NCBI GenBank assembly: GCA_030765065.1
Contig: CM060978.1
Span: forward strand, 58,246,421-58,310,420
Reading direction: 5' to 3'
DNA: 64,000 nucleotides
Source: Deroplatys truncata
Lineage: Eukaryota > Arthropoda > Insecta > Mantodea > Mantidae
The notes beneath the pieces are model-generated. The model saw nothing but the letters and a program-made list of their open reading frames with translations. It did no database searches and had not been told where the DNA came from. Within the stretch, counting starts at the first letter, position 1. Every line of letters starts with the position of its first letter. Below, one piece after another: positions 23,195 to 35,089 of the stretch. The translations under genes were made by a program, and so were the position numbers.

Positions 23195-23769
23195 TATGTG
23201 CACATTTGTAATAGTTTAATTTTAATTGTAATCTAATAATTTGTAAACTTTGTGTATCTATAACCCTAATATACTCTGTAAAATAGGGTTCCTTCAAGTT
23301 GGAATAATAATACATCGAGGCCACCAAAATGACCCAAATAGTTCAAGGCAGCTATATAAATGAGGCAGAGGTTTAATTTAAACCATTCAGGTCCCTCTGT
23401 CACTGTGAGATTATCGAAATCAAATTATCTCTGCTGCTGTTTTAATGATGATGCATGTTTTTCGATTTATTTATAGTTGGCATATAAATTAAAATGAAGG
23501 AACTTTCCTGTGTAAGAAATTTGGATAGCTAAGCCAATGGTTTAACATTTTAGAAAAACCATTGGTTTTGATTTGTAAGTAACTACCTTAAATTAATTCA
23601 CTTTATTGATGTTATTGAATTGTTCAATTTGTGTTTTCAACATTAATTTTAATTACTATACGTTCAAGTTATTTGTATATGCTTCTTCCTTATTTTGTTT
23701 GAGTACAAGCATTTTTGGAATATTTGAAATCCAATATTTTTTAAAAAACACAGAACGTAGAAGTAATAT
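23195..23769. other. Unassigned AT-rich spacer
   Basis: No gene or recognised repeat. Long T/A tracts. RepA begins near its right edge. Confidence 0.5.
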
Positions 23770-24484
23770 AATCTGTGTCAGTGTCTGCGTGTCCGTAAAC
23801 AGCATAACTCAAAAACGAAAAGTCGGATAAATACTAAACTTGGTATTTACGTTCAGTATCTCTCAAAGATGAGAACGAAGATCTTCAAGAAAATTCCCCA
23901 CACTAGATGACCCCTTACATGGAACATATTCCGAAAATTTTGGTTTTCTCAAAAATGGCTCGGGGGATTTTAATTAAAATATCATATATTTAAGATATTT
24001 TCATTACAAGTAAAATGTATATCTTGAATTTTATGGGAATGTCAATAAAAGTCCTGTTCTTTCTGAATGCGTTTTCCATAACTGGTAAACCATAAGATAT
24101 AGACAAAATTTTACTACACAAAAAATGTAGATCGCGATACAACACACAATTTATGTCATAAACATCTTTTTGTTGAGTGAACCGTTTTCGAGATATTGCT
24201 TCTTATTCCATTAAATTTTCCAATACTTATACTTTTTCTCAAATGGGAATTCGTTATTCATTTTTTTTGTCCTGGTAATACAAAGTGAATGGAATACTCC
24301 ACATAGCAACCAGCTCTTAAAATATTTGACTATCGCTTGAAGCCTACCATATTCCCCTTGCATCTACAAGAAAATTAGCAATAAGATTAACATCTCGATA
24401 TCTCGATTAACATGAATCATATGGAGAATAAGCGTTTATAAAAATAGTTTACAAGAGTGAAGAAAGTCATGTGAGTGTAACAGA
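23770..24484 (+). repeat. RepA copy 8, head truncated
   Basis: Starts at the microsatellite region (GTGTCTGCGTGTCCGTAAAC) and is collinear to the tail GTGAGTGTAACAG. The head end is missing. Confidence 0.8.
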
Positions 24485-24535
24485 TTTTGTTATAGTCTAA
24501 CACTCGGGTATTACGGGGCGTGTTTTTAAAGTAAG

Positions 24536-25985
24536 TGCGGTTTTAATATTTTTCCGCTTCAGTCGCAATTTTGAGCATGTGCCATCACTTCTTCCAGTCA
24601 TTAGGAAACCAGACACAGCTGTGATCGTTACTTTGTGTTTTCCTGTTGTTAGACGTTTCTAAATTTTCAGAACAATCAAACGACCCGCCAACTGTGAAGT
24701 CAATCAGTGATTCATTTTTTGAATACTAGAAATGTTATGCTAGCAAGCATTCATTGCCAATTGTGTGAGGTTTATGGAAAAACAATAATGAGTGATAATG
24801 TCCGGCCACACTCAGCAAACAAACTCAAAATCTGTTCGCGTCATTTGGTTAGGAACAATTCGACCGCCCTCCCGACAATTCGGATTTGACACCGAACGAT
24901 TTTCATGTGTTTCTTCATGTGAAACGAAAACATTTCAATGAATATTATGTTGTGAAACATGAAGAAGTTACTATATTTCGACTGTTAGGGAGCCGAATTT
25001 GAAGTTGCAACCGCACGTATGATAAAAAGTTTCCGGTAGCCTTCGCCCCAAAAATGTTTAAAAAAGTATCAACTTTGTAATTTGACTGTTTCTTTAAATC
25101 GGTTGCGTCAGTATTATTGTTAGAGACATGGATTTCTTTGCATGGCGTCGTGCGACTGAAGAATGTAGGCTTACACAGATTATAATTTTTAATTCACTCC
25201 TTTTATTAATACTTGACACGATTTAAATAACACTTCACTAATATAGAGAGCTGTAAAATTTCTTTTATTAAATACTTGCACTTTTTAAACACGTAAAATA
25301 TTTTCGTCTCACACTGAATACGTATTCAATTTCTGGAGGACACATCTCGCGTCCGGTTAGGAACGCTGTCTACAACCAACGCGTCCAGTTATGAGCGCTG
25401 TCTACAAGCAACTGAACTGATTTCTATCGCCTAAATTTGTAAATTTCTGTATTTCAAGTCTCTCATTGGCTATTCCTAATCCAATAGAATACTTTTATTT
25501 AAATAAAGCTTTTTCTGCTTGTTGATTGGCTATTTTATAAACTGTCGCTAAAATTACATTATTGCTTCCAAGAATCAAGTAGCATTAAACCTTCAAGTTC
25601 ATTATTTCCTCAAGGTTACCTCATTGTTACCTCTTTGTTAGCAACTTTAACCTATTTTTCTCACAGCTACTACATTATTAAATTACGTAATACATTCAGA
25701 TAATATTATTACATGTGTACAACAATATAAATATATACAATGACTGTAATATACACTTTTTATATATTGTTATATGCATGTATTGCTTTAAGGGTAGTTG
25801 TTATTAATATATATATTATATAATTAGACAGAAACCATTTAAGTGTTAAAAATACTGCCTCAAACAAGAGGTGAAGACTTGCTCACATCACAAGCGGCAT
25901 TATTTTTTGACGAAGGCATAGAAAAGCTGGTTTGCCATTACGACAAGTACCTGAATAACGACGGTGACTATGTAGAAAAGTAGTG
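24536..25985 (+). pseudogene. Mariner relic (D34D), deleted and split by LTR-B
   Basis: Host pieces are 24536-24959 and 25863-25985. The frame includes DNVRPHSANK (second Asp region) near 24797 and DLTPNDFHVF (third Asp region) near 24883. Then comes LHVKRKHFNEYYVVK, and after the LTR EEVKTCSHH, EGIEKLV and YDKYLNNDGDYVEK, then stop at about 25983. The N-terminal DNA-binding domain and first catalytic motif are missing, so a large internal deletion preceded the LTR insertion. Confidence 0.75.
24960..25862 (+). mobile_element. Solo LTR, family LTR-B, copy 4
   Basis: TGAAGAAGTTAC...ACTGCCTCA, 903 bp, flanked by AACA (24956-24959 and 25863-25866). Inserted in the mariner C-terminal coding region. 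ATTACGTAAT at 25682-25691. Confidence 0.9.
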
Positions 25986-26341
25986 TAACTTATAAGGTAA
26001 TGAATGATAATAAAGAATTTTTGCAAAATAATGTTCAGTTATATTTTAAAAACTTATCGGTACTTTAAAAACACAACTCGTATTCAAGCTGACAGTCCAC
26101 ATGTGAGTCCGTTCGAGCAAAACCTAACACAATAAACACAAGATGTTCTGTAATATGCACCATGGTTATTACATAAGCTTCATATAACTTTACTAGACAA
26201 TGCCCGTCAACGTTTGATTGAGCTGCAAATGCATTAGCTAGGCTAATGCAGAGCGAATTAATTAACCCAATGCCTGTTAGTAGTCGGATTTACAGACTAC
26301 TAAACTCACTGGAGTATAGTGGTTAAAAGAAAAAATTTAAT
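25986..26341. other. Unassigned spacer
   Basis: Mariner 3' flank followed by unrecognised sequence. No coding support. Confidence 0.4.
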
Positions 26342-26796
26342 CCGCGTACCAGTGGCCCAGAGGCGCCGTATTTCACTTGTTCCGATATCCCTTCGTGCAC
26401 TAAAGGAGTTGCAGCGCTTAAAGGGGCAATTCCAAGTAAACACATGTCAGAGGGGAATTAGAGCATTAGTTTGAGCAACCTTCGTTCTACTTCTCTTTCT
26501 TATCAGCGAAGACGATGAACGGATCGCGCTCATCGAGAGGAAGTTTCTACACTTGCACTAGAGTGTACAGTTCGTGATGATAGCCAACAATGTAAGCTGA
26601 CAGAAAACATCTTAGAATGTTTTCCACTTTAGTTACAGAGACTATTTTCGAGGGAATAAACTCACTTTTTAGATTGATAAATAATTAAAGTCTTTATTGG
26701 ACCCATACATGCCCATTGCTAATCTTTAATTGTGTTTACACTGTTTAAAGCGCTGTAACGAAATTTATTCAAACTTGAGAGCATGCATAGGTTCAC

Positions 26797-27800
26797 TTAT
26801 TATTATTGTTATTATTACTATTATTATTATTATTATTACTATTTGAAGTAGGTTTGTTGCTGCTACGTATGGAAAGTCAGTTTGAAGAGAATGTATTATA
26901 TTGAATGAGTTGAATTATATTTCGACTGTTGGGGAGCCTTCCTTGAAGTAGTTGCAACCGCACGTATTGCAAAAAAGTTTCCGGTAGCCTTTGCCCCAAG
27001 TTTAAAAGGTATTAACTTTGTAATTTGACTGTTTCTTTAAATATTATATATTTATTTTTGCCTCGGCTGCGTCAGTATTTTTGTTAGAGACATGGAATTC
27101 TTTGCAAGGCGTGGTGCGGCTGAAGAATGTAGGCTTACACAGATTATAATGTTTACTTCACCTCATTTATTAATCCTTGACACAATTTAAATAACACTTC
27201 ACTGATATAGAGAGCTGTGAGATTCTTTTATTAATTACTTGCACTATTTAACACGTAAACTATTTTCGTCTCACACGAATACGTATTAAATTTCTGGAGG
27301 ACACCCTGTCTATAACCAACGCGTCCAGTTATGAGCGCTATCTACAAGCAACTGACTTGATTTCTACCGCCTAAATTTGTAAATTTCTGTATTTCAAGTC
27401 TCTGATTGGTTATTCCTAATACAATGGAATACATTTATTTAACTTAAGCTTTTTTCTGGTTGTTTAATGGCTATTTTATAAACTGTTATAAAAATTACAT
27501 TATTGTTGCTCCAAGATTGACTATTAGCATTGTTATACTTCCTTATTCATTATTACCTCAAGGTTATCTCATTGTTAGCAAATTTTAACCTATTATTTTC
27601 ACAGCTCCTACATTATTAAATTACGTAATACATTCAGATAACATTATTACATGTATGCAATAATATAAATATATACAATGACTGTAATATACACTTTTTA
27701 TATATTGTTACATATACATATTGCTTTAAGATGGGCTGTTATTATATTTTATGTTATATAATTTGACTGAAATCCTTTAAGTGTTAAAAATACTGCCTCA

Positions 27801-27861
<61 letters not shown>
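26797..27861. repeat. (TTA)n microsatellite split by LTR-B
   Basis: TTA/TAT runs at 26797-26843 and 27801-27861 are two parts of one microsatellite separated by the LTR. Confidence 0.85.
26844..27800 (+). mobile_element. Solo LTR, family LTR-B, copy 5
   Basis: TGAAGTAGGTTTG...ACTGCCTCA, 957 bp. Flanking TATT on both sides is consistent with a 4-bp duplication, but inside a TTA run it is weak evidence. ATTACGTAAT at 27620-27629. Confidence 0.85.
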
Positions 27862-27990
27862 GGGGCTGACGCGCCAATTCTCCATTGACCTGTTTTCGCT
27901 TAGAATTGCCCCTTTGAGTTCTGCAACTCATTTAACGCACGAAGGGATAACTCCACACGTGAAATACGGCGCTGTTGGGCCACCTGGTAT

Positions 27991-28564
27991 ACGTTATGCA
28001 TAAAGTATTATTAAAACACAATTATCATGTATATTAATAATGCGTGAACAAAACTCATTTGTCTTAAATCCTATATCTAAAGTTCTCATCTCGAATTGCT
28101 ATTCAGAACAGAAAATGGCTAAAGAATAAGAAAAGGAGCAATGAGGGTGATGTTCTCCAGTTATTTTTCTTTTACTTCTTTTCCTTAATTATTAAGGAAA
28201 AATGGAAGGTACTCTGAAACGAAAACGTAAGGAGACATTTATTTTTCGTTTTCCTTAGTGTTTCTTTGCGACTGATTCTTTCTTCTTTTACTTCTTTTTT
28301 ATTATTTTTTCTACTCTGGGAACGTTTTGTTTCTGTTTCCCTTTTACAAGTTTCTAATTATGTTCTTTCAGTTGTGCTATGCATTAGCCAATTAAAATTT
28401 CTCATCTTCTAGTTAATCCTATTTTAGAACATTACTATAGGGAGAACCGGTGAATGGTAGCAATTTTTATACTTCCAGTTCTTACTTTAAGACAAATGCA
28501 AGCGCGCGCGAGTGTGGGAACGTGCGCGTGTTCAGTCTACAAGTTGTGAATGAACGGATAACTA
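27991..28564. other. Unassigned AT-rich spacer
   Basis: No gene. A near-palindrome TTCCTTAATTATTAAGGAA is at about 28181-28199. Confidence 0.5.
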
Positions 28565-29605
28565 AAAGATCTGATGCGTTACATTCGCATGACTTTCTCA
28601 ACCCTCTATCGCTTATTAGTGGGTATACAATTTATTCTTACGAAAGTATATTTTCCTATTTACTTCATTTTAATGGAGATAAACCTTCCTAGAACTAGCT
28701 GCGTTACACATTTCGTTATGGATACAAAGGTAGTCAAATGTTTAACAACTGAACGCTACATGCTAGCCTTAAAATTCCATACTGTTTCCATGACAAAATC
28801 GACAGGATTTAAAAAGAACAAAACTATTGAACAATTTAAACCGTTAATAACGGATATCTCAAATGGCGAAGTCCAAAAAAAATTATTTGAAATAAATTGT
28901 TGGTTTTAAAGAGCTCTATATTGTTTGTGTAGTACGTTTTCGTCGTTTACTAGTTATACAACTTTATACAAAATTCCTTCCCAATGAACAGGGCTTCACA
29001 GGCTATTCCCAGAAAATTCAAGGTATACATCTTTTCATGTAAATATCTTTAATATGTGGTATTTTAATGAAAATTATATAAATCGTAACTTAAGATAATT
29101 TAATTTATTGTATATATATATGACACCACAAATAATAATTTAAATATTTTATCGTCAATAGGAGCAATAATTCTTTTAATGCCGTTATTATGTTTATTTA
29201 TAGAGATTAAATTATTGGTTTATAATATATCAATATTATAAACTAATAATTTTCTTTGCTTTAATATGATCAGCAGTTTTTCGAAAATTAAAAAACTAAA
29301 AATGTTCCATGTAAATGGTAGTTTGAGGCAGGCAATTTTGTTTAAATCTTCATGTTGCATCTTTGGAAGGTACTGAACTAAATAGCAAGCTGGAAATTTA
29401 TCCTACTTTGCGTTTTTGAGTTACCCTGTTCACAAACAAACACACACACACATGGAAATTTTTTAAAAAGTGTTTTTTATTTATTTATTTATTTATTTAT
29501 TCAGGGGTCCCAAAAACACGTATCTCCGGTGAAATCTCGATATTGGATTTTTGGTTGGAAAGCAATACCTTCTTCCACCTACTATGTACGTGGGGAGAAA
29601 GTAAA
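28565..29605 (-). repeat. Old RepA copy with an AT-rich insertion
   Basis: Runs from CATTCGCATGACTTTCTC (tail end) to GGGGAGAAAGTAAAAAG (head end). About 190 bp at roughly 29070-29265 are absent from other copies and contain an 18-bp-arm inverted repeat. A (TTTA)n run lies at 29476-29503. Confidence 0.7.
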
Positions 29606-29854
29606 AAGAGGAAAAATGCACTTCCAATAATTTTTCTTACGGTTAGGAAAGTATAAATTTGTATCATAGAATACCTCCAACGCTACCCCCCCCCAAATTA
29701 TACAAATTAGGTATATATTTGAACGTGATCTATATTTTACAAGTATGTTTTTGCCAGTTATTTTTTTCTCAGTTATATAAAATTGTGCAAAACCTAAATC
29801 AGTGCGAACAAGATATATTATTACTTTAATGTGTTATATTTTAATCAAATTCCT
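29606..29854. other. Unassigned spacer with RepA-like remnants
   Basis: Some weak RepA similarity (TTTTGCCAGTTAT..., TATTTTAATCAAA). No gene. Confidence 0.35.
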
Positions 29855-30300
29855 CAGAGTCAACTTGCTGGCCTTCTGATCCCAAGGTCGCAGGTTCAAA
29901 CCCGGCCAAGACCGATGAGTTTTAAAGTATGTTTAAAAACGTCTGCTCCATGACGTAGATTTACTAGCAAGTAAAAGAACTTCTGCGGGACGAAATTCCG
30001 ATATTTTTCCTGGCAATTGACACCGTCATTAACAAAATAAAAGTATTTTTTCCAAAGCCAATTTTGGTAAAATGGAAAAAAAATGAAAATTCTCATGAAA
30101 GGATAGTTCGTGGTAGGCAACTTTCCTGGCATACTTAAACAATGGTGGGTTATAAATGCAGGGGGACATAAGACATAAGGGGACTGCACCCCCACGTGAC
30201 CCAGGGGAGCGGCCGGCACCCAGGAGACACTCTCACTCCGAGTTTTTCCATGGGCCGGTATCTGGTTGCCTATACCGCCCCCTATTCGAGTAAGTGTTCA
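29855..30300 (+). mobile_element. tRNA-headed SINE, degraded
   Basis: CTTCTGATCCCAAGGTCGCAGG and then TTCAAACCCGG form a good box B context near 29873-29902. The downstream body is unlike type 1. The right end is unclear; a C-rich patch at 30185-30290 may belong to another element. Confidence 0.5.
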
Positions 30301-30387
30301 TATTGATTTTTTTTAATGTCACATATATACTACTTTTATAAATTTAAGTCAGGCAGTCGAAGTTTAAGGACTGAGTAATGCCCGATT

Positions 30388-30940
30388 TTACCGAGCGAGA
30401 TGGCTCCCCAGTAATGTAGTAGGCACACATTCCTGCGGTCCAGGGTTCGATTCCCAGTGACCGCCGACTCTGTCTATAGGTTTCTCACGGTTACCCCAGT
30501 TGGGTAGGCGAATGCTGAGCTGATTTTTCTTCTACCATGACTTTCCTCTACCCATCATTTCCTTCATCAATATCTGTTTCAGGTTTGAAGAATCAGGCGA
30601 CGGTGTTGCGGCTGGGCGGTGAAGATGCGCTTTGCACAGGTTTCTTCCTGGAGTCGGTCGAACTGCTTAGTTGGTCCCGTCTCCTAGTATTCTAGAGCGG
30701 GCCCTTCGGGGGTGTCCTTGAGAGGCGTGGGATATGTTCGAACTGCAAACGTTAGGGACCCCATCCATACTTTCGCACATCTTCTCTCGAATCTGGTCGC
30801 CCTTCTAGTCTCTCCTTTCATTCCTCCTCCCTCTCAAGCGGTCACGGTAGAAGCACAAAAGGTCTATTGGCTTACGTGCAGTGCTCTGTCCCAGTTCCGG
30901 AAGACTCTCTCTATTGTGTACTTTTATCTTAATACTTGAC
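30388..30940 (+). mobile_element. SINE (type 1), divergent
   Basis: Head TACCGAGCGAGATGGCTCCC and box B GGGTTCGATTCCC at about 30442. The body contains GAATGCTGAGCTG and TTTCAGGTTTGAAG, parallel to the other type 1 copies at 15.9 and 31.1 kb. The 3' end is approximate. Confidence 0.6.
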
Positions 30941-31051
30941 TTGCGGTATACGAATAAAATGTTAATACGATATCTGTATAATAAAAAACTCCTTAGCATT
31001 TTGCACTTTGCGCACCTTTTATCGAAAAATCAATATTTCTTATTTAGGTAG

Positions 31052-31551
31052 GAGAGAACCAGGATGGCTAAGGCGGTGACGTCTGTGGTCCGCATTCGGG
31101 AGGGCATGATTCGATATCCGCGGCCGACTTTTTTCGGGGGTTTCCCCGAGTTGTTAGCCAATGCTGGGAAGGTTCATTACATCCCCCGAATTTCCTGTCT
31201 TTCCATTTCACCTCCATTCCCATTTCACTTCATCTTTTATCTGTTTGGTCTGTTTCAGGGTTGAAACGTCGGCGGGAGTCTCGGCGTTGTGTTGCAGGGG
31301 AAAAGGATGCTCTATGTAACAATTTGTCTCTGGAGTGGGGGTGGTCTCCGAGTTCCAGGCCCAATGGGATATGCAAGCCTGCAGCTGGGAGGGGAGCCGG
31401 CTACAGCAGCTGCCATTCCGGGAGTTTCAACTGTAGGGATCCTGCCCTCTGCCCTATCCTGCCTCCTGGTAAGGCCACCCTTGTCTTCTTTCACTTCATC
31501 CCTAGGTCGAGGTACTAAGTTCCCCTCTGTGCCTAGCCCCACTCCTACTCC
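31052..31551 (+). mobile_element. SINE (type 1) with target duplication
   Basis: Head GAGAGAACCAGGATGGCTAA, box B-like ATGATTCGATATCC, body with TTTCATCTTTTATCTGTTTG and a GC-rich second half, tail ACTCCTACTCC. Flanking TAGGTAG at 31045-31051 and 31552-31558. Confidence 0.8.
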
Positions 31552-31768
31552 TAGGTAGATACGACTAGCTCGATGAAGGAGAGTAGTTGCAAAGATTGCG
31601 CCGGTGGTCGGGTGACATAGATTTGCGTCATGTAAAAGAACTTCAAGCCTCAAGAGGCCTCTGAGCAAAATCTCCGGTCTTTCACGCCCAATATAGAATG
31701 GGACGCTAAGGGCCATAGTAGTTAAAGAGCGTCCATAAATATCACTCAATTTATTTTTTTTCTTCACA
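31552..31768. other. Unassigned spacer
   Basis: Nothing recognised. A longer minus-strand frame overlapping this and the SINE body is incidental. Confidence 0.4.
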
Positions 31769-32973
31769 ATTTTACTTTCTCTACTACTTACCTATAGTGG
31801 TTAGAAGAAGAACTGCACTTCATCAAAAAATTCCATACCGAAAATACACGTTTTGATGCTCCCTAAATCCAAAAACTAGGTATGTGTGCGTATGAGTGTT
31901 TGAACATCAAAATTCAAAACGAAAGTTTTGTTAATTACGAAACTTAGCTAGTAGATTGAGTTTATCTGAGGGGTACACCTCGCCATTGCGACCAGCATGA
32001 CCTGGGAAGCAGGGATGAGGTTAAGGAACCGTAGGAGGTCGCAGGCTCGCAAGCAGACCGCCCGCAGAGACACGCAGAAGTCCCTAATATTTCCAGTTTG
32101 AACACCCGCGCACCAGTAGAAGTGATGAATCCCGAGGGAGAGCGGGGAGTCGATCCTAACGGGCGGAACAGGGCATCCTGGCATTCAGGGGAGAAATCTT
32201 TCCACTGCGCAAACAACTATGGCATGTGTCCGACAACGCCAACACCGCAAGAACCAAAGATACACCTGAAACTTGAAAGGGAGAAATGAAATGAGAGATA
32301 ATTGGCAAAAGGAGAATTTGTGGTAGTATACACCACCCCGGCAGTCGCCTAGGCAACCAGGGAAAAACTACGAAAAACTCCATTGTCAGAGTGAGCGGTC
32401 ACCGGGAATCAAACCCGGGATCCTCTCTGGGTCCCTAATACAGGAACCATTCCGTTAGGCACGGAATTTAGTATGTATTTGAATTCAGCAGCTTCCAAGA
32501 ATGCGACATGTAGATTTTCAGGAATACCACCAAAACCAAAATACCCTTTATATGAAGAGTTTTTGGTGTTTTCTATTTTCGTAAAACTAGCTCTAGCGAT
32601 GTTGATTAAAACATATATATTTAAGATACTTGCCTTAGAAATAACATGTTTATGTTGAATTATCCGGAAAGCTTAGGAAGTCCTCTTTTATACCGAATGA
32701 CTATTATACCAGGGTAAACCCTAAGAGGTAGACAAAATTTACTGTGCAAAAAGTGTAGAGATTTTTAAAGCACACAATTTATGTACAATAAAGTTTCTGC
32801 GGCATTATCCATTTCCGAGATAGTCTTCGTTATTGTTTTGAATTTTCAAATACTTTAACCTTTTCCAAGTGGTAAGCCGCTATTCGTTTTTTCCCGTGGT
32901 AGCAGAAAGAGTGAATTCAAAGCCATCACATTGCTATCTAATTTTTAAAAATACGACTATTGCTTGAAGCCGT
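31769..32973 (+). repeat. Old RepA copy split by a SINE
   Basis: Pieces 31769-31947 and 32472-32973. Host sequence across the SINE, ...ACGAAACTTAG / TATGTATTTGAATTCAGC..., aligns with the family's CAAACTTGGTATTTAGG segment. Confidence 0.7.
31948..32460 (-). mobile_element. SINE (type 1), reverse, with target duplication
   Basis: Minus-strand box B GGGTTTGATTCCCGG is near 32400-32415, with the head ending near 32460. Flanks ACGAAACTTAG (31937-31947) and ACGGAATTTAG (32461-32471) form an 11-bp duplication with two mismatches. Confidence 0.75.
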
Positions 32974-33269
32974 TCTTGGTGCGACAGCCCTTATGCCGCT
33001 CCCTACTTCAAATTTAGTCTTACCTGCTCTGTTGATGAGTTTTATGTCATCTCGTAGCTCACACGCCAGCTGCTCTAGTGGTAAGCTACAGTTCTTTATA
33101 TCAGAAGAAGCATGGGTGTATTTTGAAACGATAACGCCAGTTTAGTTAGCTGATAAATGTTAATGTTGACTCCAACATTCAGTTTGTAAAGAGTCACGTC
33201 TGTTGAATTTACGAACTAATTACTTATATAACAATAATTAAGCGAAGTATCAGTTGCCATAAGTGGCAG
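32974..33269. other. Unassigned; possible short minus-strand frame
   Basis: A minus-strand frame of about 60 codons runs from about 33145 to 32970, ending near a donor-like GCAGGTAAGAC at about 33020. No protein family is recognised and a stop lies just upstream. It may be a fragment of an exon or of a mobile element. Confidence 0.3.
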
Positions 33270-33273
33270 ACGA

Positions 33274-34229
33274 TGAGAAGATGGTTGTTTCATACGTATG
33301 GACGCCAATTTAAAGTACGAGTTGTATTATATTTCAACTGTTGGGGAGCCTAATTTGTAGTAGTTGCAACCGCACGTATAGTACCCGGTTTCCGGTATCC
33401 TTCGCCCCAATTTTAAAATATTAGCTTTGCATTTGTTTCAATTTCTTTAGATATTATATTTATGTTTGCCTCGGCTGCGTCAGTATCATTGTTAGACACA
33501 TGGATGTCTTAGCAGGGTTTTCGTACGACAAGAATATACGCTTACACAGACTTTTAGTTTTAATTCACTCATTCTTATCAATCCTTGACACAAATTAAAC
33601 AGCACTCCACTGATATCGAGAGCTGTGAGATTCTTTTATTTAATACTTGTACTTTTTTTAACACTATACTACTTTCGTCTCACACGAATACATAATTAAT
33701 TTCTCGAGGGCACATCTCGCGTCTGGTTATGAGCACTCTTTAGAAGCAACACGTCTGGTCATGAGCACTGTTTGGAGGCAACTGAATTGATTTCAACCGT
33801 CTAAACTTGTAAATTTCTGTATTTCAAGTCTCTGATTGGCTAATCCTAGTCCAATAGAATACCGTCATTTAACTTAAGCTTTTTCTGGTAGTTGATTGGC
33901 TATTTTTTTAAACTGTCTCAAAATTTACATTATTGTTGCTCCAATAATGACTAGTAGCATTTAAACCTCCGTACTCATTATTGCCTCAAGGTTACCTCAC
34001 TGTTAGCAACTTTAAACCTATTTCTCACAACTCCTACATTATTAAATTACGTAATATAGTCACATAACATTATTACACATGGATACAATAATATAAGCAT
34101 ATGCAATGACTGTAATACACACTTTTTAGATACTGTTACATACACATATTGTTTTAAGGCGGGCTGTTATTGAATTTATACATTATATAATAAGACTGAA
34201 ATTATTTAAGTGTTAAAAATACTGGCTCA
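33274..34229 (+). mobile_element. Solo LTR, family LTR-B, copy 6
   Basis: TGAGAAGATGG...ACTGGCTCA, 956 bp, flanked by ACGA (33270-33273 and 34230-34233). ATTACGTAAT at 34046-34055. Confidence 0.88.
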
Positions 34230-34233
34230 ACGA

Positions 34234-34890
34234 GAGTCACGAAAGGATGCACGAATGTGTCTGATTTAGAATGCGTGCTCTTTTCTTAATTTAAGCTCCG
34301 CCCACATATCACTACCCCTACCAACGTTACTATTCACGCGATCCAGTCTAAACATCCTACGTATGCACCTCTTAACTTGTGGCTAGGCCGTACCTTCTGG
34401 AATCTCAGAATTTCATTCCCTTTCTAATTTATATAATTGCTGCCTACTTACATTTCAAACGTACTGAAGTTAATTCTAACTGCATTCAAGGAACTTTTAT
34501 GTTAATGTATATCCTTAATTTTACTCGCTAATGACCTCTTCCTCAGAACCTCTGTTTACTCAAGCTTATTACATTATACATTGGTTTAATATACATATAA
34601 TATTGATGGCAGTTATTTATCTTAGTATCATTACTTTATTTACCTATTTATACCTTCCTGTCAATAACTAAGGTATCACGCTTTGACCTATTAGTGTGTA
34701 TCGAAATTTTCTCTTGATTAACAAGAATTATGTAAGAAGAGTTATTAGAGAAAGTCATATGAATACAACAAATCACAATTTTTAAGCCTCTTTAAATTCG
34801 TGGTCATCGTTAGGATATACCTCTTGGATCGGGTGGCGGACAGTTAGTCCTTTATATCTCGTCCCTTTACCATACCATCTTGCTTCTCAC
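34234..34890. other. Unassigned spacer
   Basis: No gene recognised. A degenerate RepA tail (TTAGAGAAAGTCATATGAA) is at about 34743-34765. Confidence 0.45.
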
Positions 34891-34894
34891 GGGT

Positions 34895-35045
34895 CCACAG
34901 AGACCTTAGTGCTAGGCAACTGCGCCTCTAATTCTATACGTGTCAGCAGGAGGCAGCTTTGATAGGTGTCCTCAGAGGCCTTAGTGCTAGGCAACTGTGT
35001 TTCTGATTCTAAAAGTGTCTGGCAGCTGGCTGCCTTCATTGCCTG
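34895..35045. repeat. Imperfect 75-bp direct duplication
   Basis: CCTTAGTGCTAGGCAACTG occurs at 34904 and 34979. Flanking sequence on both sides also aligns (TCTAATTCTATACGTGTC versus TCTGATTCTAAAAGTGTC). Confidence 0.8.
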
Positions 35046-35089
35046 TGGATAGATGGCAGAGCATTCGTTATTATCATCGATTTTCATTT

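Larger units (their letters stand above)
26342..27990. mobile_element. Inverted-repeat element containing LTR-B
   Basis: Arms of about 120 bp at 26342-26468 and 27868-27990 are inverted copies. Both carry GGCGCCGTATTTCAC-type sequence, ATCCCTTCGTGC and AAAGGGGCAATT (the right arm as reverse complement). Without the LTR the element would be about 690 bp, non-coding, with a TTA microsatellite near its right arm. It fits a foldback or MITE-like element. Its target duplication could not be defined. Confidence 0.6.

Noticed and set aside
29100..29265. Nuclear copy of mitochondrial DNA
   Set aside because: AT-rich sequence with a short hydrophobic frame resembles insect mtDNA in composition only; no gene order or recognisable mitochondrial protein could be read.
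29865..29905. Possible tRNA gene
   Set aside because: Only a box B-like segment is present; no acceptor or anticodon stem pairs, so it is a SINE head.
31312..31767. 151-codon minus-strand frame
   Set aside because: It lies across the GC-rich body of a SINE and its flank, with no codon or domain signal.
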